Part shown: positions 22,450 through 34,794 of the stretch, piece by piece
Layout: each line of letters begins with the position of its first letter
Numbering within the stretch: position 1 is the first letter of the stretch
DNA from: Omphiscola glabra
Lineage: Eukaryota > Mollusca > Gastropoda > Lymnaeidae
Reading direction: 5' to 3'
DNA length: 64,000 bases
Assembly (NCBI GenBank): GCA_964017045.1
Contig: OZ024802.1
Span: 24,863,793 to 24,927,792, forward strand
Position numbers and translations under genes: made by a program
Notes under the pieces: model-generated
The model's database searches: none
Told to the model about the DNA's origin: nothing
The model's input: the letters and a program-made list of their open reading frames with translations, nothing else

Positions 22450-23580
22450 ATATTGAATGGTTGTGACTGATCATTTCCTCTCAACTAATTTGATTTATTT
22501 ATTTATGATGTAACTTAAATGGCATTTTTTGTTAAATATTATCTACATTTCTAGTTCCACATTGCCACATCCACATTGTTAGTCTCATGACTATTTTTGT
22601 ACATTTGCTGCCCATGAAGATCTAATTATGTCAGCTTTTTTTCCACTTGATATTTATTAACTTTGCATTTTCCTTGAAAATATGATTCATTTATTGTGAT
22701 TGGCACAGCAAAAAAAAAAAAAAAAATTATGATGATCTTGAATATTCCATTGAGATCTGAAAGAGCAACAAGACTAATAATAAAAAAAATGATTATGCCC
22801 TGAATGTTTGGATTTAGGTGTGAAGTAATCAAAGTCAACCTTCAAAGTGTCCACAATTGGCTGTGTTGGAAACATCTTACAATAAAAACAACGCCACTCC
22901 ATCTTTTCACTGATGAGGACGTCCTAATAAACAAAAATAAATGACTGTTGCATCACCTCATTCCATGTTTAATTTTTTGTATGATATATTTAAAATAAGA
23001 CTACTTTAGAGATGTTCCAGTAAGAGTGAAACAAATGCTTTGTCATCTTATTCCTGGGGAAAGGGCGGCACAACTGTCACATCAGAGATGCAGACCGGAG
23101 AAGCTGCACCATTGACTTGGAGATTGACAGAGGCTGGTGATGCAGTCCAGATATCAAATAGCTTGCCCTCATTGAATTTATTAGAAATTTATGAATTTAA
23201 GTGAAAGGCTCACATTAGCCCTGTTGTTTATTTAATTCAGGGGTTCTTAACCTGTATTCCATGAGACTGAAAAGGTGTCAGGTTGAACTGTTTGTCCTTT
23301 TGTAATTTGATCAAATACACTGAAAAAAAATATTTTTAGAAGGGGTCTTTTGCCTTCAATTGACTGACAAACGGGTCCATAACTATAAGTTTAAGAACCC
23401 TTGATTTGTAAAATTCTTTTTAAAATTATCTTTTTAACCTGCTCTATATTATTCCTCAACACATTTTAAGAGACTTATCCTAAATAAAATGATTTTCTGG
23501 ATGAGAAATTTTCTCTTACCAGTTCATTTGAAGTTGAAGTCTTGGTTGAAGTGTTTTTAGTAGAGAAGTTTGGATCTGTA
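22450..23580. other. Intergenic, no gene seen; one hAT-like MITE
   Basis: AT-rich. Apart from the element at 23238-23403 I see only homopolymer runs and no coding signal. Confidence 0.5.
23238..23403. mobile_element. Probable hAT-type MITE (166 bp)
   Basis: It starts CAGGGGTTCTTAACCTG and ends AAGTTTAAGAACCCTTG (imperfect TIRs). The 8-bp flanks atttaatt and atttgtaa are only partly alike, so the duplication has decayed. Confidence 0.65.
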
Positions 23581-23588
23581 GTAAACGA

Positions 23589-24687
23589 GATGTTCACCGA
23601 CCTCACAGATGTTCACTGGGCTCACAGTTGTTAACTGGCGTCACAGTTGTTCACTGGCCTCACAGATGTTCACTGGCCTCACATATGTTCACTGGCCTCA
23701 CAGATGTTCACTGGCCACACAGATGTTCACTGGCCACACAGATGTTCACTGGCCTCAAAGATGTTCACTGGCCTCACATATGTTACTGGCCTCACAGATG
23801 TTCACTGGCCTCACAGATGTTCACTGGCTTCACATATGTTACTGGCCTCACAGATGTTCACTGGCCTCACATATGTTACTGGCCTCACAGTTGTTCACTG
23901 GCCTCACACATGTTACTGGCCTCACAGTTGTTCACTGGCCTCACAGTTGTTCACTGGCCTCACAGTTGTTCACTGGCCTCACATATGTTACTGGCCTCAC
24001 AGTTGTTCACTGGCCTCACATATGTTACTGGCCTCACATATGTTACTGGCCTCACATATGTTACTGGCCTCACAGTTGTTCACTGGCCTCACATATGTTA
24101 CTGGCCTCACAGTTGTTCACTGACCTCACATATGTTACTGGCCTCACATATGTTACTGGCCTCACAGTTGTTCACTGGCTTCACATATGTTACTGGCCTC
24201 ACAGATGTTCACTGGCCTCACATATGTTACTGGCCTCACAGTTGTTCACTGGCCTCACATATGTTACTGGCCTCACAGTTGTTCACTGGCTTCACATATG
24301 TTACTGGCCTCACAGATGTTCACTGGCCTCACATATGTTACTGGCCTCACAGTTGTTCACTGGCCTCACATATGTTACTGGCCTCACATATGTTACTGGC
24401 CTCACATATGTTACTGGCCTCACAGTTGTTCACTGGCTTCACATATGTTACTGGCCTCACAGATGTTCACTGGCCTCACATATGTTACTGGCCTCACAGA
24501 TGTTCACTGGACTCACATATTTTACTGGCCTCACAGTAGTTCACTGGCTTCACATATGTTACTGGCCTCACAGATGTTCACTGGCCTCACATATGTTACT
24601 GGCCTCACAGATGTTCACTGGCCTCACAGTTGTTCACTGGCCTCACATATGTTACTGGCCTCACAGTTGTTCACTGGCTTCACTTAT
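23589..24687. repeat. Mixed 18/19-bp minisatellite (~58 copies)
   Basis: Three unit types alternate: actggcctcacagatgttc, actggcctcacagttgttc (both 19 bp) and actggcctcacatatgtt (18 bp). The mix of lengths shifts frames, yet long open frames persist because the units lack stops. The left part lacks the 18-bp type; the right part is dominated by it. Confidence 0.97.
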
Positions 24688-24689
24688 AA

Positions 24690-26340
24690 GTACTTGCCTA
24701 AAATTTCCTGAATTTGAATGAAAGTATTGATTGCAAGTTACAGCGTTATTTTGTCACCCAGCTCGGTTTGAAAAACGAAGCTAATTTCGTTTCACCCATT
24801 AGCCGAGCAAGCAGTATCTGGTCATGACTTATTCAACGCACCAATTTACGGTCGCCCTAGGTGCACGCCCGAATTATATCTGCACAGCTCATTTCCGCGC
24901 GTTCGTGCGGCTCAAGTCCTAAAAACGTATGAAATTGATTCCTGAAAGTTTTTTCTGTTAGGAGAGTTGGTGTGCTGCGAGATATTGTTTAATACGGCAT
25001 TACGTTTTCTGTTTGAGTCCTCGCCCACCCCAGCTATTACAGAAATGTGGAACTTCGTTTTGTTTAAGGGGTCTCAACTATTGATATTATTGCATAGGTT
25101 CTCACACTGCCTCTGCCCACTGCCCCCTTCAAGTCACAAATGTACCAACCAGTCAGCCAGTCTTAAATGTCTTATCGATTACACAGAAACAGCAGTTTGC
25201 ACGACCCTCTAAAGCAGTGGTTCTCAAACTTCCCTAATGCAGCGACCCTTTAATACAGTTCCTCATGTTGTGGCGACCCCCAACTACAAATTATTTTCAT
25301 TGCTACTCCATAAATGTAGAGGGTATGTTTTTTTCCGATGGTCTTAGGCGACCCCTAGGAAAGGGTTGTCCGGCCCCCTAAGGGGTCGCGACTCACAGGC
25401 TGAGAACCGCTGCTCTGAAGGAAGGAAAAGAATTCTGTAAGTTACAAAAGACTGACATTTCTTTTTAAGTCTTTACCAATTACAAATGAACTATTTTATC
25501 TCTATTAAATCAATGTCAATAATTATAATAAATTAATTAACTTGATCCAGCGATAACGCGCTTTATTTAAATCGGGCTCAAGTTTTTAAAAGCTATAGTT
25601 TTAGACGTTACACCGCCTATTAAGTCTATTAGTATTAGTTTAGCGATCAACTCTTCACGGCCCGATATGCTAAAGTAACGTGGTGGATGGTTTTCACGAA
25701 GAGATTTTTTTTTTTTTTCGTTCTCCAGTGTCCCGTGTAAAGTCGGTTTGGGAATAATATTGGGGGGAGACCGCAGTCCAATTGTAATATAAACATAATG
25801 CACGACACAAGAAGACTACGGAGTTATCGACCGATAGCTTTCTTCGGTGAGTACAAAACATTATACACACAAAGTCTTGCAAGATAAAAAGAAGAATATG
25901 ATCTTAGGTTCATAACAAAGGAATGCACTCGCACCAACTAACTGAGAAATGAATTTTAAAAAAAACGAATCTCAGAAATCTACTGGAATAAAGTGCGATA
26001 CCCAAACTTAATCATCGGTTCACTTAATGAAATCGGGTGTTATGTACACATTTGCGTCTATTGCCTCAGGCCTTTCCTGGCATAGCCCTTGCAACCAGTG
26101 AAATATCCTCTTCAATATCAGGCACAAAAAAACACAACTCGAATCCCCTCTACATACACAGGAGCCAGAATGATCAATACATTGATCGTGGGCCCTAAAT
26201 ATATAGAGAAAGGAGAAGAGCAAAAGATGCAGCCCCTTGAACGTACATGTATTTTTGCTCGTTTTCAGTTTTCTAAGAACCAACATGTTATATTAATTTT
26301 GAAGGATAAATCCGATTGATATCTATATTTATAAGTTATG
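24690..26340. other. Intergenic, no gene seen
   Basis: Contains the family A MITE at 25215-25412. Open frames at 24967-25212 and 26020-26319 show no recognisable domain. Confidence 0.5.
25215..25412. mobile_element. hAT-type MITE, family A copy 2 (198 bp)
   Basis: Starts CAGTGGTTCTCAAACTTCCC and ends GGCTGAGAACCGCTG. Flanks CTCTAAAG (25207-25214) and CTCTGAAG (25413-25420) match at 7 of 8. Confidence 0.92.
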
Positions 26341-26351
26341 ATTACTTAAGC

Positions 26352-26705
26352 TTAGTAATTGACACAATCCCATTTGACACATATAGTAGTTGACCCAAGC
26401 CCATTTGACACTTATCGACAGATATTTTTATTGACCCAAGCCCATTCGAGATATGCAAAGTAAGTGAGCTACGCCCATTCGACATATATATTGTAGTTGA
26501 CCCAAGCCCATGTGACATTGATATAGCAATTGACCCAAGCCCATTTGACATTAATATAGTAATTGACCCAAGCCCATTTGACATTGATATAGTAATTGAC
26601 CCAAGCCCATTTGACATTGATATAGGAATTGACCCAAGCCCAATTGACGTTGATATAGGAATTGACCCAAGCCCAAATGACATTGATATAGTAATGAACC
26701 TACGG
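26352..26705. repeat. ~33-bp minisatellite
   Basis: About 10-11 units containing ttgacccaagcccatttgac, the right-hand ones more uniform than the left. Confidence 0.92.
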
Positions 26706-26899
26706 GGCTTTAGTTTGCTGTTGTTCATCACACAGTTCTCTTGCAATTAATGTCTGATGAAGCTTCTCTTTTTTCCAGAAGCTAAAGCTACCGATGCTCC
26801 ATGCATCCTTTTGAAACTGTAAAAAATCCATCGTTAATCGAATAAATTGCGGAACCAACATCATAGTTAAACAATAAATGAACCATTAAATATCGTTTT

Positions 26900-27300
26900 C
26901 TTATTTTACTGGGCCAAGAGTTGGATCATCTTGTACTTCACAGTCAAATTGTCCATTTCCTTTCGTCGAGATCTTAGCTCTATTTTTGGGGATAACGCAT
27001 CAAATATTAAGGGCTTCCGCGAATGATTTAGCTGCTGTAATTGCTTCAGCAAAGCCATTATCTGTTCTGTAAATCTGAAGCGTAGATATCTGTTCTATTC
27101 GATTGTCCAATTGAATTTAAAACAATTCAATTTCTTTTTTCTTGAAAAAGGTTTTGTTAGATAGCGGTATATTGATCTCAAATAAAATATCATACCACAT
27201 CCCTAATGGACAAACAAAAGTAAAAACGTGGATTTTTTTTGGGGTACGGCTTCCATAACTTCTGCACGGGACATGGTCCCACTGGTTACTTCACAAGATT
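26900..27300 (-). pseudogene. Decayed transposase-like fragment (ZMYM1/hAT-like?)
   Basis: Read on the minus strand, with stops and frame breaks, it gives segments such as RTDNGFAEAITAAKSFAEAL followed by a basic stretch (KISTRRKEM). This resembles the C-terminal region of hAT-like transposases annotated as ZMYM1-like. Upstream on the same strand, MSRAEVMEAVPQKK may belong to the same relic. Similarity judged by eye only. Confidence 0.35.
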
Positions 27301-27460
27301 TTAAGTTACCAGACAGTTCTGATTCCCCTTCACTACTAGAAATTCTTTCCGATTTGTCAAGAATTTTAAAATAGATTCTAAACAATTCCTAGACTCGGCT
27401 CCTAATAAACTTAAGGCTGGGGGGGGGGGGGGGGGGGAGCGAAAAAAAAGGTGGGGGGGG

Positions 27461-27830
27461 GGGTTCGTTCAAAAAGTACGTCATGCTATTTGTGACAATT
27501 TTTACCCCCTTCCCCTTCTCTCACCATCTTTCACAAATCTCACCCCAACCCCCTCGCCCCTTAAGTACGTAACACTTTAAATTAATTAATTAAAATCCAT
27601 TCTGAAACACACTTCACTATTAAGTGACATCTTCTCTCAGAATGCATCCAGTACAACAGAAAGCTTAACATCGCATACATATGTATGGCAAAGAATATAT
27701 ATGTGTGACGTCACATATTTTCTAAACAACCCCCTGTTGTGTCACAGTCACACTTTCTAAGAATTCGCCCCCCCCCCCTTTTTCCCTTTTTTCTCCTCTA
27801 CAGAGCGTGACGTACTTTATGGACGAACCC
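27461..27830. mobile_element. MITE with GGGTTCGT...ACGTCA termini (370 bp)
   Basis: Left end GGGTTCGTTCAAAAAGTACG (then TCATGC) pairs with the inverted right end GGGTTCGTCCATAAAGTACG (then TCACGC). The interior is C/T-rich. A related terminus (ggtcgttcacaaattacgtc) occurs near 51459. No convincing target duplication seen, so I do not assign a superfamily. Confidence 0.8.
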
Positions 27831-27903
27831 GTGTACGCATTCCGACCTCAACCTTGCTCACAATGGGTTAAGTCCAACTGTAAAATACTTTTTGTTCTAA
27901 ACC

Positions 27904-28300
27904 AGTGATTCCCAAAGTGGTCTATATCGACCCCCAGGGGTCGACGACAACTTGCAAGGAGGTCCATGTCAGCAAGAGAACAAAATTGGGGGAGGGGGGT
28001 CCATGAAATGAAAATGGGAGTCAACGTAAGTGGATCTCATGTAAGCAGGTCGTGACTTCTATTTTGGCATTATACGAATGGAATCATTCACTTACAAAGA
28101 TATACCCATTTACTTACATGTATCTTCCTACATAAATTATAAAAGTACCTACGAAGTAAACATTTTAAAAAACATAAAACTGTTTTTAATTATTATAAAC
28201 TGGCTGGTGATATCAGGTAAGCAGGGGGGTCTACACAAAACCGAAAAACACGGCAAGGGGTCTTCGAGACAAAAGAATTATGGGGACCATGGTGTGGCAA
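27904..28300. mobile_element. hAT-like element fragment
   Basis: Begins CAGTGATTCCCAAAGTGGTC, a typical hAT-like terminus, followed by gacccccaggggtcgac. The other end is not clear. 28293-28311 carries tggcaatggtgtggca, also found near 31684, so a second dispersed repeat adjoins. Confidence 0.45.
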
Positions 28301-29163
28301 TGGTGTGGCACCAGTGATTCTTTCAGACATTTTTCCTCGGAGGGGCATTTCAGATTTTAAAAAAATGTTGGAGGTATTTGTCGCCCCACACCCCCACCCC
28401 CTGAACAAAATGCCACCTAGGCAGCCGCCTACATCGCCTATACCTAAACAACTCCTTGATCTGCTACCTAGAACCTACTTTATGATGACCTGCCACACCA
28501 GCCTGACGTGTAATGACGTCTCTATGATACCATTTACCAATCGCTGATCACGCGTCTTCTCGAAGACATGATTTTAAATCTAAGTTTAAAAGTTTAAAAA
28601 AAAAAATATCATGCGAACTGTAGAATCTGTTTTTCTATATTGCAGTCAGAGGTACAGCCGCCATGGAAAAAATTTAATATTGGAATGTTGTCTAATTCTA
28701 AACTTAGTAAAACAATTCATTATCACCAAATGGAAAGAAATGTTTCTTATTGTTGGTCAAGGTTGGAATTAATTTTTTACAAACGGTATGAATGCTTGGT
28801 CTTTCCACCAGCAGGCGTGCGTGGTTTCTTACGACGAAAAGTTTCCTATTAACCGAAAAATGAAGTTAGCGTTATCGCATATTTATTTCGTTAAATCACA
28901 GCTCCACCTAATATTTGATCCAGATTTCAGGTGCAAGGACTGAATGATCCATGCCGTTGAGATGTATTACGTACATAAAAAGTGATCGATTACTTCTTTA
29001 TTACGGTGGGCGTGGTTGTGTTAACTAAATAAAGAAAACACAATAACGTCGAGGATAATGACTGAAATAACAGTCGACCGTCCGAGGGCAGCCTGGGGGA
29101 GATTTATAAAATAAACGTTGTTAGAGGCCAATCAAAGCGTCGTAGAGGTTGTCCCCCGCCCCC

Positions 29164-29194
<31 letters not shown>

Positions 29195-29654
29195 GAAGAA
29201 CTTTTGATTTGTTTTAAATTGTTGGGAATGATCGTTTATTTTTATTTTAAAATTTATCAAAAGGACCACATGCAGACTAAGTGTTGAACTAAGAACTTTA
29301 TATCATGCGGCCATTATATCGGCTAAGTGGAATAAGTTAAGCATACCAGATTTTAATGGATGCCAAGTACGGACACGATGGTTCACAGCAATCGGAGCCA
29401 TGACCCCGGAAAGGGGGGGGGGCGGGTTTGCGCTTGACTTTTAATACACTTGTGTATATCAATTTGTTACAAATTATTGTGAATATTTATTGAATATTGC
29501 AGATACATGAATAGCTTTTAACAAGTCTCCATTCTCAAAAAAAGCATAGCGTAAAACAGGACATTTTAGATCAATGTTACACTGGACAATCAAAATATCC
29601 CCCCCCCCCCGAGTGGTTACTTAGGCGTCCAAACATTGTTTACCTGAGAGAAAG

Positions 29655-29795
29655 ATCGCTCAACAGGCGTCCAAAGATCGCTCAACAGGCGTCCAAAGAT
29701 CGCTCAACAGGCGTCCAAAGATCGCTCAACAGGCGTCCAAAGATCGCTCAACAGGCGTCCAAAGATCGCTCAACAGGCGTCCAAAGATCGCATTT
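29655..29795. repeat. 22-bp minisatellite
   Basis: Six to seven near-identical copies of gatcgctcaacaggcgtcca plus two bases. Confidence 0.96.
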
Positions 29796-30489
29796 GTGCG
29801 GGGAAGGCTGAATGAAAACTCAAGTTCTTGATGCAACTACTTGGACTGATTTGAAAAGTTTAAAAAAAAAAATAAGATATACCTGACCGCTTCTTTAGCA
29901 TGCTCCTCTGTGTTTCTACTATTATAGTTCCAGCTTTTTACCACCCTGCTACAGTCACTCATGAACACGCATGAAGTGTTAGACAACAAACTATTTCTTA
30001 TTGCACCCGTCCGTCGCTAAGAGACGATATTGCAGAGTAGTCGATAAATAGCCCGACACAAGCAACGTGTTGCAGGAGTTGCCGGAATCTAATCGAGTTA
30101 AGTGTCGGAACCGACTACAGGATACCAGCTCCGGGTTGTCATTCGGGAATTTACTCCCATGGCCGTTAAGCATGTAAATTGTCAGCATGTAACTTGTTAG
30201 GATGTAACTTGTAGCTTTGTAACTTTCTAACTACAAAGCAGGGGGGGGTGTTAAAAGTCGAATTTTTCTTTCTCTGAAATGTGCCATCGTCCAAGTTTGA
30301 AGTGTACCGGGGCATTGCTTGGGTTTGTATTGATTCGTCGTCTGGTTCTGCATGGGTTTGAACTTCAGCCATCGAGTACGACACACTCTGATTTGTACAC
30401 ACCTAACCACAAATCAGGTCACAATGATATCAAATTTTAAAAGACGAAAAATCATTTTGACCATTAAACTACACAACGTAGTAGTATGT

Positions 30490-30610
30490 ATTAGGGCTTA
30501 ACCGGGTGCAATGTTTTTTGACACCGGGTCCGGGTATTTTAAGAAAATACCCGTTGAGTGTCAGTGTTACAAGAAAAAAAAAAAGTTAGCTTCTCATTTT
30601 CTATAATATA
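30490..30610. repeat. Dispersed repeat, copy 1
   Basis: gcttaaccgggtgcaatg...acaccgggtccgggtatttt and then agttagcttctcattttcta match 60572-60624 and 60850-60875. There the second copy is split by a hAT-type MITE. Confidence 0.7.
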
Positions 30611-30785
30611 TGCCGGACTATAAACTGTTGGCCTACAGACAGTGCTACACCCTACCTACACCAGGGGTACAGAAAGTTCAACACATACCCATGGCTCTTT
30701 ATTGATCGATATAATAGTCTCGCACCCCCCCCCCCCCTTAAGAAAATAAAATAAAATAAATAAACTATTTACCTGAAGTCAACCA

Positions 30786-30826
30786 CCACGCATGACGTCA
30801 CGCATGACGTCACGCATGACGTCACT
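30786..30826. repeat. Three tandem CRE-like palindromes
   Basis: cgcatgacgtca repeats three times at 11-12-bp spacing, each with TGACGTCA, the palindrome bound by CREB/ATF factors. No gene is recognised nearby, so function is unknown. Confidence 0.85.
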
Positions 30827-31210
30827 CAGTACTACTTGATATAAAACACGTGGAGTTAGGGAAAAGTGCGGTTTTGAAGAGGAAGCAGCAAGCGCCAGAA
30901 GCAAGATAATAAGTATAAGAGATTTATAAAAAAAAACAACACATAAATTACACATTTATATATGAAAAATATTATTAACAATTAAAAATGCGAAGCATAT
31001 TATTAACGGCTATAACAGGGTAATAACTAAGCATTAAAAAAACGTAACATGATCAACTATTTTATTTTTTTTTAAAAGGAAAGAAATATCTAGAACACAA
31101 CGTTAAGTTTTCAACGTCCGGTGTGTTTTAATATGGGGACGTAAATGTAGAAACATTGCCCTCAACTCTCTGACCGTAGCAACCATCTCTGAGAGTTGGC
31201 CGAATTAAAT

Positions 31211-31282
31211 CACCGGGCCACTGGATTAGTCGGCTGGATTAGTCGGCTGGATTAGTCGGCTGGATGAGTTGGCTGGATGAGT
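31211..31282. repeat. 13-bp minisatellite
   Basis: About five copies of ggctggattagtc / ggctggatgagtt. Confidence 0.9.
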
Positions 31283-32692
31283 TGCAGATTCAAAGATTCA
31301 AAGCAAGTGATTATTTAGTCGTTTCCTAACCGAGAGCAAACAAGAAAACATTTAAAGAGCCGAGACAATCGAGTTGCCTACGTATCCATTGTTATATACT
31401 ACTAATAATAAGAACAAAACTGCACAGTTAACAGTGCTAAAACGTATACTTTATGTCTTTATTATTACTTTTATTTTTGTTATGAACGATTTGTTATTTT
31501 AAAAAAGAGACATTTAAATTAATGCAAAGCAGGTAGATTTTATATACTAATTTTTCTATGTACAACACCGGTACCTCGTTTTTTTGTGTATTCCAATCCA
31601 TTTGAACTTTGAGTGGAACTATGAAAGGAGATCATCCATTGAACTCGGTATGCATTGCGGAATGTAAGTTCGCAACTCATTCTGTGGCAATGGTGTGGCA
31701 TTTACCCGGGGGGGGGGGGGAACATTTCCGATTTTCGGGGGGGGGGGCAGTGTCAGTAAGAGGAGTAGCTAAGGGGTGGCCTATGGGGCTTTCCTCCCGG
31801 GTCATCAAAATGGGATTTGATGGTTGAAAATAATTAGGTTAAGAGTAAAGGGGTGGGGGGGAGGGGGCTTAAAAATGAATCATGTCTCATGGTGCCAAAA
31901 ACTCTAGCTACGCCCCCAATCCAGTGGCATAGAAAAGGGAAGGGTGAGGTTGTGAGAGTTAAATTATTCAACAACTGAGAAAGAATTTTAGCAATAGTCT
32001 GGCCATTAACAAAACTGCAAAAATATCTAATATCTATCATTGATTGCTTTAAACAAAACAGACAATAGCTTACAGTAAAATGAATAGATGGTCATTAATT
32101 TTGGCTGACTATGAGCATGACATTAGATCAGTTCAATGAAAATATAATATTGCAGCAGATTTTTTATCCAGGCAAATTTAATTCTGTGAAGTTGACAAAC
32201 ACACCAAAAGCTGGTCAAAAAGGCACAAATATAGTGAATATCATCAACGTTTTTTAAATGCCAGGAAATGATAACCTCCAGTATCTTAAAATATTTTATT
32301 CTGCCAATAGCACGCTCTACTTGGCAACAATTTTCACAACGTCTTGTAGGAAATATGGAGTTAAATATGTTACATCTCTCTTAACAAGCTCAATTATTGT
32401 ACGTAAATTTATTTTTGCTTGTCACAGACCTGTTTATCCTCGAACTCCTAAAATCGTACAATATCGTCTCAAAATTGAACTGTACAATATCTTAAGGTAA
32501 ATAAATACACATAACGTATGTAAAATGAATACAATAGCTATTCGCATCGCAGTGCATGGTGGGATCGACTTAAGCTGGCGTCAAAAAAGTTGGTACTAAA
32601 GTTAGATGTCCAAAATATATAATACAATCTGCGGTCCCTTTTTTTTTGCAGACGTATATTTACTATTGATATTAATTTATATTGTGGACGCA

Positions 32693-32860
32693 GGACCGAA
32701 TTTAAACTTGCCGAGGCCCTAAGCTATAGAAAGTCAAGAGGTCCCCTACCGTTTGAAATTATATGAGGTGGTCAAAGAAAAATTTAAAAAAATATATAGC
32801 TGGCAGATTGTGATGCCCTAAGCTGTAGCTTATTTAGCGTGTACGTAAATCCGGCACCGG
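32693..32860. mobile_element. Nested miniature element inside hAT copy 2 (168 bp)
   Basis: gtggacgca flanks both sides (32684-32692 and 32861-32869), and the host hAT sequence resumes after it. The ends GGACCGAATTTA and inverted GTGCCGGATTTA are imperfect TIRs. Because the boundary ca is shared, the exact ends are uncertain by two bases. Confidence 0.8.
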
Positions 32861-33170
32861 GTGGACGCACAGATCACATTATCACAGTATATCACTGGTA
32901 AAAGTAAAGCAACTGATTGGTGAAATTTAACGAGGTTCAAACTCGAAGTCAGATCAGCATAGAACAAGATGTATTTAAATAAGAATTACTGAACAAATGA
33001 TGACCACATTTAAAAAGTCTACCAAGTAACCCGAGGTTGTTGTTTTTAGGAAAAGCTGGTTTAAAAAAAAATAAGAATCAAATTTTCATTAAGCCTATTC
33101 CCGCTAATATATTATAGTGTGATAACTACCACAAAATGTAAATGGGTGAAAGAAAGAGGCGTGTTGGAAC

Positions 33171-33357
33171 CAGGGCCGGCCTTAGGCCATTGCAACCTAT
33201 GCGGCCGCAATGGGCCCCGCACTTTCATAGGCCCCCGCCCCAAATGTATTTTCTAATACAAAATCTTAATTTTCACTTTTTATCCTTATTCCTACCCAGA
33301 ATGGGCCCCGCGCAATCCGTTTCGCATAGGGCCCTGCAATTGTTAGGGTCGGCCCTG
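33171..33357. mobile_element. hAT-type MITE nested in hAT copy 2 (187 bp)
   Basis: Starts CAGGGCCGGCCTTAGG, ends TTAGGGTCGGCCCTG. Flanks GTTGGAAC (33163-33170) and GTTGGAAA (33358-33365) agree at 7 of 8. Confidence 0.92.
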
Positions 33358-34319
33358 GTTGGAAACATACGGGGACATTAAAAATCGTAGTCGCCGGGGT
33401 TGGAACTAACATCCCTTCAGCAAGTTCATTTGTGCGGAGAACAGAAAAACTGGGAGAGAACATAATGCTACAAATACGTAAAAAAGGTAGGAACTTGATT
33501 TGGTATTCTCTGGCACTGGATGAGTCTACTGATCTGTCACAAATTCTCGTGTGGATTTGTGGTGTCAATTTGGACTTTCAGATAACCGAAGAGTTGGCAT
33601 CCGTTTGAGGCATGCATGGAACAACTTATGTCTGTGAGCAAACATAATTTTCATTCTGGTTCGCAGTTATTGTACAGAATGATTATACGGCTCGCCCTCG
33701 CCATTTTTTTCCGCTCTCCGGCCCGCCGTGAAAAAGGCTTAGTGACCTCTGGACTAAACGAACGCACCATGAACACCATCTTTACACACCCCGCGGCCAT
33801 TTTGTTTCTGTCGACACTTCCGGAAATGTGTTTTGCTCATAAAAGCGTGACAACTTAAGACGACGCTAAGAGTAACATAAAAAAGGCAAGTCTGAATGTT
33901 TGAGATAAGAATCCCGGAGCTGGTTTATTGGTGCACTTTGACACAGAGTTACCCGAACATATGGTTAATTGCGGCCCCTTTAAAAAAAGCTGGCAGGACT
34001 GAACAAGTGTGTAAACCGTCTCCCTCCCTCCTCCACATACTCACTCACACAATCTCCCACTCAGTCGTGGGGTTTTTCATCATGACAGAAGTGAAGAGGA
34101 GGCTCACGTTGGGCTGTATAATTCTATCTCCGCCACTCACGTACTCCGTGACCCGAAACAATAAACGTTAACGTCATATGCAATGATTTAACTGGACCTC
34201 GGAAAAAAATATTAATTGTTGATATGACTTAAATTACTTTTGGGGGCTAAAAAAAGTCAGTCTCCACTTACATCACGGTTTCCCATATGTGCCATTTCGA
34301 TTTAATTTTAAGGACTTTT

Positions 34320-34520
34320 TGATTTAAGTATATTATAAATTTAATTTAATTAAATTTTAAATGTATTTATTTAAATTATACATTTTGATTTTTATTAAAT
34401 CATACATTTTATTTAATTAATTTATAAATTTGATTAAATAATGTTATACTTTTGATTTAATTAAATGGAACTTTTGATTTAATTAAATGGAACTTTTGAT
34501 TTAATTATAAATAATTATTG
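34320..34520. repeat. AT-rich degenerate repeat
   Basis: Repeats of gatttaattaaatggaactt and relatives leading into the tandem array cluster; no gene. Confidence 0.6.
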
Positions 34521-34794
34521 ACTTAATTACATTAAAAGAAGTTTAATCAACATGTCGTTAAGTAGACAAAAATGGTGTGATAGTGAAAGACTTCGGATAT
34601 TACCAACATTTTGAAATGGCCTCTTTGTGTATGACCAACATACCCAGGTGACCGAAATTCCTGTTATAATAATGACCATCATTTTGAAATGACCATCATC
34701 TCTTTGACCAATATTAATGAAATGACCACCATTAAGAATTGACCAACAGATCTTAAAGACCAAAATGAATGATATGACCAACATTCCTAATGTG

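Larger units (their letters stand above)
28310..32250. other. Intergenic, no gene seen; small repeats
   Basis: Mostly AT-rich, with poly-C/poly-A tracts (29159-29190), poly-G (29406-29421), a 22-bp array at 29655-29795, a triple CRE-like repeat at 30786-30826 and a 13-bp array at 31211-31282. 31690-31930 looks like another decayed MITE (gtagctaagg and ctagctacgcc ends). Confidence 0.45.
32400..33751 (+). pseudogene. Internally deleted hAT element (copy 2) with two nested insertions
   Basis: Non-coding stretches (for example ctattcgcatcgcagtgc, gaactcgaagtcagatcag) match 46.9-47.4 kb. 33499-33620 encodes YSLALDESTDLSQILVWICG then VNLDFQITEELASV, a stop, and GMHGTT: the DDE-region start of a hAT transposase like the transposase-derived part of GTF2IRD2. 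The rest of the transposase is deleted. The right end (gtgaaaaaggcttagtgacc...) matches that of the 46.7-kb copy. The left terminus was not found. Elements at 32693-32860 and 33171-33357 are inserted in it. Confidence 0.75.

Noticed and set aside
20800..22474. Open frames of 528-556 codons on both strands
   Set aside because: They are translations of the 21-bp tandem array. Several frames stay open at once because the unit length is divisible by three and lacks stops.
23609..24721. 370-codon open frame
   Set aside because: It lies wholly in the 18/19-bp array and several overlapping frames are equally open.
28078..28547. Overlapping short frames
   Set aside because: They fall in MITE-like sequence and show no conserved domain.
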